From: Echiichthys vipera
Taxonomy: Eukaryota; Chordata; Actinopteri; Perciformes; Trachinidae
Direction of reading: 5' to 3'
DNA length: 64,000 nucleotides
NCBI GenBank assembly: GCA_963691815.1
Contig: OY829665.1
Coordinates: 20,151,294 to 20,215,293, forward strand
Below are positions 26,662-38,600 of this stretch, in pieces; the first letter of the stretch is position 1, and each line of letters starts with the position of its first letter. The notes below the pieces were generated by a model. The model did no database searches and was not told where the DNA came from. It saw nothing but the letters and a program-made list of their open reading frames with translations. A program made the translations under genes and the position numbers.

Positions 26662-29600
26662 TGAATACACACAGACACACGCCCACACATTCTCATGTTC
26701 ACTGGTGGTGCAGGGGCGATTCTCTAATCAGCCACATATTTCTGAAATAGAAAAAAAACCCTCCCTACTCAGGTTATGCTATCTGACTGCTCTTTTTCCA
26801 ACTCTCACATTCCTTCAGTGTCAGATTTCTACTCCCAATACTATTGTTTTTCTGCCTAACTTGAGGTTGGCTGTCACAGGTTCATTCCTTTGTTCCCAAA
26901 GCCCTATGTTCCCACATTTCTAACATTTTTTTCCCACTAAAAATTAGGTCCCACAGCCCTACATTCCTACATCATAAGATTTCTTTTCAAAATTAGGCTC
27001 TATGTTAGGGTTAGGGTTAAAAAGTATTCCCAATCTGTCACACTGTGTGATCAATCTCAAATGTGGGAACATAGGACTGTGGGAACATACGGTTGTGGGA
27101 ACATAAGGCTGTGGGAACATAAGGCTGTGGGAATGCAGGGCTGTGGGAACATAAGGGTGTGGGAACATAGGGCTGTGGGAACATAGGATTGTGGGGACAA
27201 AGCTGTGGGAACATAGGGCTGTGGGAACATAAGGCTGTGGGAACAAAGGGCTGTGGGAACATAAGGCCGTGGGAACATAGGGCTGTGGGAACATAAGGCT
27301 GTGGGAACATAGGCCTGTGGGAACAAAAGGCTGTGGGAACATAGGGCTGTGGGAACATAAGGCTGTGGGAACATAGGGCTGTGGGAACATAAGGCTGTGG
27401 GAACATAGGGCTTTGGGATCATAGGGCTGTAGGAACATAAGGCTGTGGGAACAAAGGGCTGTAGGAACAAAAGGCTGTGGGAACATAGGGCTGTGGGAAC
27501 GTAAGGCTGTGGGAACATAGGGCTGTGGGAACAAAAGGCTGTGGGAACATATGTTTTCTATCAATTCTATATGTGCGCAATGAGCAACAGTAAACTTTAA
27601 TCATATTGTGACAAAATAAACATGTCATGTTTTAAACTCTCCACAATGTCTGTAGTTTACCATTTTTACTTTGATTCTCTCATCAGTGGAGTTTGTGAAA
27701 AGACTAAAGCATTATGTCCCTTTAGTGTGATTCAGTCCAATGTGTATGCATCAAAATCCAATGCATCTTTCAGCCATGGCAAATCATCAGTCTTGAAACA
27801 GCCTCTATATCCCAAAACATGAATTTCAGTGAATGCACAAGAACATCTTCAAATTCAATCACATTAAGATTATTTACTTGTGTAAAGAATTGTGTCTATG
27901 GGTAAATGTTAACAGAGTAAGGACCTGAAGGTCAAGTTTGAAAAAATAAATCCTGCAGCTTAAAGATTAACAGTTCTTATTGATACCCCAAATCATTTGG
28001 TGCTTTGGGGGAGTATAAAACCTTCATTCTTGACCCTCTTGCTTTACTAGGGCAGTGCCCCTTTCAAGCATGTGTCCAATTGGAGTGGGATTATTGCTTG
28101 GTCCCCGGAAGTGAGGTGTTCATTAGAACTAGAAGAAGTTAATTTGCTCTCAGTACATTTGTTTGATGCATCTTTGTTCTCATCTCTCTTAACCCCTTGT
28201 CAGTCTCAGCATAAAGTAAACTCCACCATCATCGTCCAGACTGTTTCCACTGGCCCTGACAGGCATCAAGGCTTCTGCCCCTTCCAGCTACCGGCCCCTA
28301 ATGATGCACTGGAGGAACACCTCCTACTAGACTCCATTGCTTGGCCTGAAACTCCACTTTTGCCATCTCCTCTTTCCCTGGGGCGGACAAGTCATCCAGC
28401 TCACAGCTCCTTCACCATTCTTTCAAGGAGGGGAGGAGGACAGTGGCACGTAGGGGATCAGCTTCATGTTATGATCAACATGTCTGACTTCCAGGGCCAT
28501 CCCAAGAAGTCTGGGGGGGACTTCTTACTCGCCCGGCTGTACAACCAGAAGCTTGGTGCAGGTGTGGTTGGGCAAGTGGTGGATCATCTCAATGGCAGCT
28601 ACTCTGCTCTATTCTCTTTACTGTGGGAAGGAGACGCACATGTTGAGGTAATGCTAAATAGACTATCATGTTAAATGAGATTGTCCTGTAGGGCCCCAAT
28701 TAGACCAGAGTCCAGAAGTCCCATTGTTGCATTGCATTGTTATTAGGGCTTGATTGCAAAAGTTTATCGAGGCAAAATCTCTGCCTCTATGATTCGTTTC
28801 ATTCTTATCTTGCACGTTATGCGGCCTGTTCAGCGCAGGGATCACTGTTCCACACGGACTGTTTTTGCGGATGCACACCACTACATCCAAAAAAGGCAGA
28901 GAATGAGTTTGGAATCATTTCACACATAAAAAAAGAAGCCAAAAAGGTGCAATGTTCCCACTGCAACCTACAACTGTTCTACCACAACAGCACAACATCA
29001 ATGATTCAGTGCCTAAGCCGAAAACAGCCAGTTGTTAACGCCACTTCACCGAGCGCCGCTGTTCGGTTTAACGAGGACGGTTGCTGAAGTGACAGACAAA
29101 CAGGAAGGGAATGTATTAAAGTAAGATTAACGTTACTTTTAAAAATGTTTATTCATGTTAGCAGATTCACCATTACTATGCTTCAGACAAGCTTAATTTG
29201 GACATCACTAGGAAGATATATGAAAGCTGCAGACCGGACGCAATGGACGTAGCTGCCTTTAGCCAGACTGAGGCTGCTAGCTAGCTGCAGCTCTGCTGTT
29301 GTACTAAATGAGTAGCTACACTAGTGCTAACCAGGTATCTGAATGCTTCTAAAAGAACAGAAATGAGCTTTTAGAGGAAGTGTGTGGCTCTTAAAATCTC
29401 AGTGCTGGCTGTTGCGCCGCAAAAGTTTTTTTAAGTTTAGTTTAGTTTCCATTTCACATATAAACAATATAAATATAATAAAAGTGCATATGTGATCTTG
29501 TATAAAACCACACCCAAAGAACATTTTAATATTAATATATTAAATTAAATTTTATTTACAGTGCCAAATCATAACAAAAGTTATCTCAGGACACTTTACA

Positions 29601-32600
29601 GAGTAGATACAGACCACACTCTATGATTTATTTGTGATCTACATAGACCCAAAAATTCCCCCATTGACTACGGTGGCATTAGGTGTTGGTTAGGCTGTAT
29701 TGCTGTGCATCACTATTCCGTTGCACTCTAAAACGGATTTGGAAAAAAAAGTGGTCAATTGGCCCTTGTGGAATTGATGCGATCCCTCAAACTTGGAATT
29801 AACTACTCTTGCCCATGCCTCGTATTCAGTTCTCCATGGGGTTATTCCCCAAATTTGAAAGTAGAAAACAATGATATATACATCCTTTCCAATCTTTATT
29901 CAATTGAATGCTCTACAAAGACAAAATATAGAATTTTGAAATTGATTTGCAAATATAAACTAATTTTGAATTTCATGCCTGCAACACATTACAAAAAAAC
30001 TGGGACAACAAAAGACAGAGTGGAATAATGCTCATAAAAACACTGTTTTAGAACATTCCACAGATGAACAGGTTAATGGAAACAAGTGAGTGTCATGATT
30101 GGGTATAAAGAATAAGAATGAAGCACCCCTGAAAGGCTCAGTCGTTAACAAGCAAGAATGAGACGAGGTTCAGTCTCGGTTAGGAGCAGTCGCAGGCTGG
30201 CGCACCTCCAGGCAGCCCGTGGAACAGCGCATTCCCTCTGTGCTGGTACGCAGCCAGACCTTCTGCCGCCCTCCACCCTCCGGCTGTGTTTGCACAGCTC
30301 GGCCGCCACGCTGGTCCTGCAGGCTGGTACCAACTTTATAGAGAACCACCAGTCCGAGGTCCTCAAGCAGGACTTCAGGTCCATGGTGAACCGCCTGCTA
30401 GACACGGGGAAGCGACTTATTATTTCTGGCTGCTTCCCCCGCCGCGTTTTGGTGACATCATAACCAGCTGCCTCCGCCAGCTGCACCTGTGGCTTAAATG
30501 ATACTGCCTGGGGAAAAGTATTCCATTTGTGGACAACTTTGAATCTTTTTAAACAGACCCGGTCTTTTTAAACATGACGGCCTGCACCCGAAGGTGTCAA
30601 GACTTTTATCCATCTACACTGACCTGACTGTCCGGTCCTCCACTACCACCACCTCCTGACAACAACCCAGTGTTGGGATCAGGATGCAGAGTCACAGTTT
30701 AATACACCTCTCTGTGCTGCCCCTACCTCAGACACACAGGAAGCAGGGTTGCAATCTTACACACCTCTCTGCACTCCCTGTGGAGCACTTTTTTGAAAAT
30801 TAACAGAAGAGGAGCAATACAGAAAAACTTGAAAAATCTGAGATAATGCAACAAAATCCCCCCAAAAAAATTTGGACTTTTAAACATCAGATCTCTGCCA
30901 TCTAAAGCTGTATTAGTAAATGATCTGATATCAGACAACCATATTGATTTACTCTTTCTGACGGAAACCTGTCTGTGTCATGAAGAATATGTTAGCCTAA
31001 ATGAATCCACTCCTCCCAGTCATAATAATACCCATATTCCTCGGGGCAGTGGCCGAGGAGGAGGCGTTGCAGCTATTTATGACTCAGGCTTATTAATCAA
31101 CCCTAAACCTAAACTAAATTATAATTCATTTGAAACTCTTGTTCTTTGTCTTTCACATTCAACCTGGAAAACTGTGCAGCCAATAATACTTGTTATAGTG
31201 TACCATGCTCCTGGGCCATACTCTGAATTTCTGTCTGAATTCTCAGAGTTTCTGTCAAATTTAGTCCTTAAATCTGATAAAGTATTCAATGTAGGAGATA
31301 TTAAAATTCACGTGGACATGGATAATAGCCTTAGCAATGCGTTTATCTCTCTATTAGATTCGATTGGTTTTAGTCAGAGTGTACATAAACCTACTCACTG
31401 TTTTACTCACACCCTCAACCTTGTTTTGGCTTATGGTGTGAAAATTAAAGACTTACTAGTTTTTCCACAGAATCCTATTTTATCAGACCACTATTTAATA
31501 ACTTTTGAATTCATATTACAGGACTACTCACCTCTGGGCAAAAGTTTCTACACTAAAAAGTTTCTGATAGTGCTGTAAGTAAATTAAAGAAAGCAATTCC
31601 ATCTGCATTTATTTGAATGCCTTATCCTTATATTCAAGATTCTTGTACTAACCTAAGTTTCTCTGAAATTTATGACCTTGTTGACAGTGTTTCAGGCTCA
31701 CTACGAACAACACTTGACTCTGTTGCTCGTTTAAAAAAGAAGCTAATTAAACAGGGGAAGTTATATAACTCACAAACCTGAAACTTATAACAAGTATCGC
31801 GAAAATTGGAAAATAAATGGCGTTACTCTAAATTAGAGGAATCTCACTAAGTTTGGCAAAAAAGTCAAAAAGAATATAGACCAGTCTTGATCCAGAGATT
31901 CGAGCGGACTATAGACCTATAGCTAACCTTCCTTTTCTGTCTAAAATCTTCGAGAAATTAGTCGCCAATCAGCTGTGTGACTTTTTACATAGTGATGAGT
32001 TATTTGAGGACTTCCAGTCAGGATTTAGAATGAATCATAGCACTGAGACAGCACTGGTCAAAATTACTAACGACCTTCTAATAGCTTCAGACAAAGGACT
32101 TGTCTCTGTACTTGTTTAACTAGATTTTAGTGCTGCCTTCGACACTATTGACCATCACATCCTGCTACAGAGACAGGGAGCATCTAATTGGCTTTGAAAG
32201 GAACCACATTTAGCTCCTTTAAGTATTATTTATCAGATAGATCTCAGTTTGTACATGTTACGGTTTTTGTTTTAGGAAAGGCTAAAAGAGAGAACTCTAG
32301 TACCTCTCCAAAGCTTGCGCTTACAGCACCAAGTAGTTTTCACTTTGTCTTTCTTGATATGAATGAACATTATTGGATTTAGTGGAAACTCTGGTTCTCT
32401 GTCCAATCAGGTGATGCTGGTTCACTCTAGTGAGGCTGTCACAGTACTGAACAGGTTGACCAGCGAACACCCTGACAGGATTAACTTCAAGAGTCTCTTC
32501 CGCTCAGGCTCACTCTCTCAAACTACCATCTGTAACGTCTGCTTACGTCAAACTCAGCCACTTTGCAACTACACTGACCTCCGTACAGGCGAGCCTTGGT

Positions 32601-35600
32601 TCTGCTACAAACCAAAGAACCTGAGCTGTGATGCTAGGATCAACCACCTAACGACAAAATGCACCCTCAAGATCAAGGAGGTGAAGCTCTTTAAAAAGTG
32701 AGGAAGTAAAGAGACACAACTGGCATTGATTGTGATTCCTGATAAATGCGTACATCCAGGCTTTACTAGTTAGTTCATGTATGATTGAATCTCAGAGGAG
32801 TTGAGTCTGAGAAAATACAAAAACAAAACAATCTAGTTGTCTACCAGTTTACTTTTATTATACAGAAAACTGAAAAGTGTTTTCTGTGATTTGTTCATGT
32901 TTTACTGCAAATCCATGCATTTTATTTTCAATGTGGTATTTTAAAAAACTTAAAGATGCTTCATTTGCACAGTAATCTGTCTCATGACATTGACACATAT
33001 CCCCTTATATACTTTGAAGTATGATTGCAACATCCATTAGATGTGGACATTAACATTCATTTGGAGTTGTGTTAAAGGCAGTTGTAATTTAAGTCTGATA
33101 TTCATTCTCGTTTTAGCTCTTGTTTGGTCTCCACTAGTCTCACATAGCCAGACCTGAAATGGCAGACTTTATCCCAACAGTCTACATCTGGTGACTCACA
33201 CTAGGTCTCCAACAACTCCACAGGGAAATATGTGTGTTAATGTTCTGCTATGTTCACCTGTTAGTTGCTAACAAATGTTTTTTTTTGTTTTTGCTTCACA
33301 AAATGATTCCAGATTTGTATCTTCCTTTTTTGTATTTATGTTTAATGTGTGCTTTTCTTCAGTGGTGTCAACATGAAAGTCTACATTCAGGCTTCAGGGC
33401 CTGCCAATGTCACTGTGTTACCAAAAAAAGAAGGTAATGTATTATTTTCACTTCTGCCACTACTGCCTATAATGATGGTGATAATTCAAAACTAATGTTT
33501 AAAACAGGCAGGTAGAGTGATGGGAGCATGGAGCATTCGGCAAAAGTAATTAATGAACGTTGCACCGCCTGTTAGGCGTGTATCTAGTCTTTCAGGAGTA
33601 AGGACAGATGTTCATTGAGTCACTTTATACTTAACCTGACCCATTGTCAGATGGTTTGTTAGACAGAATCATCTGAGAACCGTCATTGGAAACGGTTTCC
33701 CTTCAAAACATACCTGACATCATGGTATGGTTTTTCGAGAAAATGATAAAAAAAAAAGACTTCAGTGCCGTTTTCTTATTTCAATGGAGAAGTACTCTAT
33801 AATCTCTCCTATGCGTTTGATTTATTTGGCATGTGTGCTATACACGGTGACAAAAAAGTGGTTAGTGGAAAGAGTCCACTTTGATAATTGCATTTCAAGA
33901 GGTACTCTTCCTGAAGAGTGTAGCTTCCCCTCAATCCCTTAAAAATACTTAGATCCCAAAAATGTATTCTGTCCTCAGAATAGTCAGTAGATAGCTTACT
34001 GTTGTGATTTATGGATTTCAAATATTTATGGTATTCTAGTTGAGTCTCACTGCCATAAAAGACGCATCATCAATGTAACGGCCATACCAAGTAATACAAT
34101 GATGGAATAGGTGAACTGTATTTAAAACATGTTCCTTTCACCACAAGTTCAAAAGCATAACTTGGAGAAAAACAAGAGCCCAGTTAAGACCGAAGATTAT
34201 AGAAACTTAACTGTTTTAACACGTGTGAACTGCTTTAAGGTACCATTATGTGATATGATAGTATGATCAGGAGGGTTGCCCATAGGCCCCCATGTGTACT
34301 TTTATTAGCAGGTAAAAGGTTGCAATAACAGGATGTTTAACCTTTAAGAAACCACATTGATTATCATTGATACAGCTCTCATCATGTGCCTTTTTCAGTA
34401 GAGCATCAAAACATTTTCTCATGTCAACAGGGGATTTTTATATAGTCTCGTAGTATTGGTGATGTCAAAATGGTGACAGGCCTTTTCAATACATTTGTTC
34501 TTGGACAACACAACCACAGCAAGTCCTTTGTCCACTGGACGAATGATGATACCTTGATTGATAGAAAGTTCATTCAAGGCTGAGATCTCTTTGTCAGACA
34601 GGTTAGAGTACAAGTGTTAGCCAATGTGTATCACCTGCCCCAGTGTGTCCTGCTGGTCCTGCATTTCCACCTTGTTTGCCTGGAGTTGAAAAGGGAGGCC
34701 ACTTGCCCGGATTCATTGACACATTGGATCTCCTTTCATCCTCATTGCTGGTGAGGTGCAAGAAGTGGACTAAAGGGATGAGGGTCCATCCAGCTTGTTA
34801 TCATTACACAGTTCAAAAGCCAGAATCCGTAAAGGTGTGGGGTCCATTAGTGCACATGGTATAGGTCACCTGCACATTTGTAAAGGCACAATTAATGTTG
34901 GTAATACAGGTTTTAAGCAACATATGCAGCCAAGTAAATTCTGTCTTTTTCACTGAAGGCCTTGCTTATTTCAGCAAGACAACGCCAAACATATTACAAC
35001 AGCATGGCTCTGTAGTCAAGTCCAGACTTGTCATCCACTTAAATGTTTGGATTATAAAATGTCAAATAACGCTTACAGAGTGTTTTTAAAAGAAGAGTTG
35101 ATGCAACAGTGTGGAAACATGATCCTGTCCTGTTCTTAATGAGGATATCATTTTCAAAAACAATTTCATTGAAATGTTGTCTTTGTCTCATCTCATCTCA
35201 TCTCATCTTCATCCGCTTATCCGGGGTCGGGTCACGGGGGCAGCAGCTTTAGCAGGGGACCCCAAACTTCCCTTTCCCGGGCCACATTAACTAGCTCTAA
35301 CTGGTGGATCCCAAGGCGTTCCCAGGCCAGCGTGGAGATATAATCTCTCCCCCTAGTCCTGGGTCTTTCCCAAGGCCTCCTCCCAGCTGGGTGTGCCTGG
35401 AACACCTCCCTAGGGAGGCGTCCAGGGGGCATCCTTACTAGATGCCCGAACCACCTCAACTGGCTCCTTTCAACGCAAAGGAGCAGCGACTCTACTCCGA
35501 GTTACTCACGGATGGCTGAACTTCTCACCCTATCTCTAAGGGAAACTCCAGCCACCCTCCTGAGAAAACCCATTTCGGACGCTTGTACCCATGACCTCGT

Positions 35601-38600
35601 TCTTTCAGTCATGACCCAGCTTTCATGACCATAGGTGAGGGTAGGAACGAAGACTGACCAGTAGATCGAGAGCTTTGCCTTCCGGCTCAGCTCTCTTTTC
35701 GTCAAAACGGTGCGGTAGAGCGACTGCAACACCGCCCCCGTTGCTCCGATTCTCCAGCCAAACTCACGCTCCATCGTCCCCTCACTCGTGAACATGATCC
35801 CGAGGTACTTGAACTCCTTCACTTGGGGTAAGGACTCATTCCCTACCTGGAGTAAGCAATCCAACGGTTTCCTGCTGAGAGCCATGGCCTCAGATTTAGA
35901 GGTGCTGATCCTCATCCCAGCCGTTTCACACTCGGCTGCGAACCGTTCCAGTGAGTGCTGAAGGTCACTGACCGACGATGCCATCAGGACCACATCATCT
36001 GCAAAAAGCCGATGGTGACAGAGCGCACCCCTGGCGGAGGCCAACCCCCACCGGGGACGAATCAGACTTACTGCCGAGGATCCGGACACAGCGCTTGCTT
36101 TGGGTGTACAGAGATTGGATGGCCCACAGAAGTGACCCCCTCACCCCATACTCCCGCAGCACCTCCCACAGTATCTCCCGAGGGACCCGATCATATGCCT
36201 CCTCCAGATCAACAAAACACATGGAGACTGGATGAGCATGCTCCCAGGCCCCCTTTCAGGATCCTTGCGCGAATGAAGAGCTGGTCTGTTGTTCCACGTC
36301 CAGGACGGAATCCACATTGTTCCTCTTCAATCTGAGGTTCGACTATAGGATGAACCCTCCTTTCCAGCACTTAGTGTAGACTTTACCAGAGAGGCTGAGT
36401 AGTGTGATACCCCTGTAATTGGCACACACCCTCTGGTCCCCCTTTTTAAACAGAGGAACCACCACCCCGGTCTGCCACTCCGGTTCAATGCCCCCAACCT
36501 CCACAGGGATGCCAGAAAAGCTCCGCCGGAAGTGTGAGTTGAAGATCTCTCAGACAGGGGCCTCCTCCAGACGTTCCCAGTTCACACGCACTACTCGTTT
36601 GGGTTTACCTGGTCTGTCAAGAATCTTCCCCCATCTTCTGATCCAACTCATCACCAGATGGTGATCAGTTGACAGCTCTGCCCCTCTCTTTACTCGAGTG
36701 TCCAAAACATATCAGATGATACGATTACAAAATCAATCATCAACCTTTGCCTAGGGTGCTCTGGTACCACTTGCACTTATGAGCATCCTTATGTTTGAAC
36801 ATGGTGTTAGTTATAGATAATCCGTGACTAGCACAGAAGTCTAATAACTTACGACCACTCGGATTTAGATCAGGGAGGCAGTTCCTCCCAATCACGCCTC
36901 TCCATGTGTCTCCATCATTGCCCACGTGGGCTTTGAAGTCTCCAAGGAGAACTATGGAGTCCCCTACCGGAGCCCCGTGCAGGACTCCATTCAGGGTCTC
37001 CAAGAAGGCCGAATACTCTGAACTGTGCATATGCACAAACAACAGTCAGAGTTTTCCCCCATACCACTCGCAGGCGTGAGGAGGCGACCCTCTCGCCCAT
37101 CGGGGTGAACTCCAACACAGCGGCGCTCAGCCGGGGGTTTGTGAGTATCCCCACAAGCGCTCGGACTGTGTGTGGAGGTAAGCCCCACCAGATCTGACTG
37201 GTAGCGCTCCAACTCCCGCACAAGCTCCGGCTCCTCCCCCGACAGAGAGGTGACATTCCACGTCCCAAGAGCAGCGCACCCGACCCAAGTGGTTCCTCCT
37301 GTGAGTGGTGGGCCCACAGGATGGAGAGGAAGGAGGTGAAATATCAAAACACTATCCCTTTTATGGAATAGTGATAGACATCTGTTTGTTCAGCTGTAAA
37401 ACATCTATATTCTGTATTCGGTGGTTTGAGCTGATCCCAGCTGATACTGGGCGAGAGGCAGGGTAAACTTTTGCCAGGACTTGCATGTCTTTGGACTATG
37501 GGAGGATGCCGCAAACAAAATTGCCCCAACCTGGGTTCTAACCCGGAACCGTCTTGCTATGAGACAGCAGTGTTAAGTTAGCACTGCTAAACACTACACC
37601 AACCAACAACCACTACACCACGTGTATAAAAGTGTAATAAACTCCTTTATTACTTCAAAGAGTATTGTGTGTCTGTGTATAGCAATCACTTCATAAATGT
37701 AAATGTTCCTTCGATATTAACATTTTAACACTTTTTATACTGAATGCACTGTCCCCTCGTTATTCTAAATGAGTTTAGATATTTGTTATTAAAAATGTAT
37801 AAGTATCTTTGGCAATTTCTAATAACCGAACCTGCCCCCACCTGTTCCCAACATACAGTATGTACTCATTATTACTGTCTTAATGCATACATTAAATCAA
37901 CTGAGAGGACCACACTCAAACTGTATTTCATATGATTTTCCATGATTGATTGATTAAAGAAAACCATGAAATAAACCCACCTTTGTTCTTTAACTTCCTC
38001 TCAGGTGAATCAGAGGTAAAAAATAGCAGTGTGAAGTCTGGACCCTCTGGTTATTACTACCAGGGAGTGTGGGGAGCACTTGATGGCACCACAGTTCACC
38101 AATTCAACACCTCCTCTACCATCAGTCAGTGTCTGAAAGGCAAGGTGGTCCGTATGTATGGAGACTCCACCATCAGGCAATGGTTTGAATTCCTCGATGA
38201 AGCACTACCAGGTACCTGATCCACCAGGATTTCTGGAAATTAAAAGTAGTTGTTTTTTGTTAATTCTGCAGCTTAATCTGTTCCTTCTGTAATATGTTTA
38301 GATCTGAAGGAGTTTAACCTGCACAGTCGGAGGAACACTGGACCTTTCATGGCTTTAGACTATGCAAACAACATCTTGGTGACATTCCACGCGCATGCTC
38401 CACCTATCCGTATAGCCCCTATATCAGCCAGTGACATTATTTACATTGCCAATGAATTGGATGGCTTAAATGGAGGCACCAACACTGTCGTAGTTCTTGG
38501 CGTCTGGTCTCACTTCAGCACTTTCCCCATTGAGGTCTACATCCGGAGGCTGCAGAGGATCCGCAGGGCGGTGGTGCGGCTGCTGGACAGAGCTCCAGGC

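Noticed and set aside
27005..27019. Interstitial telomere
   Set aside because: Only two TTAGGG units, too few to call a telomere remnant with confidence.
27062..27552. Possible CRISPR-like array
   Set aside because: Units are head to tail with no spacers, in a eukaryotic intron.
26959..27564. Open frames up to 201 codons with 16-residue repeats on the - strand
   Set aside because: The 16-bp minisatellite is open in several frames at once, which a real gene would not be.
37440..37612. tRNA gene
   Set aside because: It has A- and B-box-like words but lacks a foldable acceptor stem and has a SINE body behind it.
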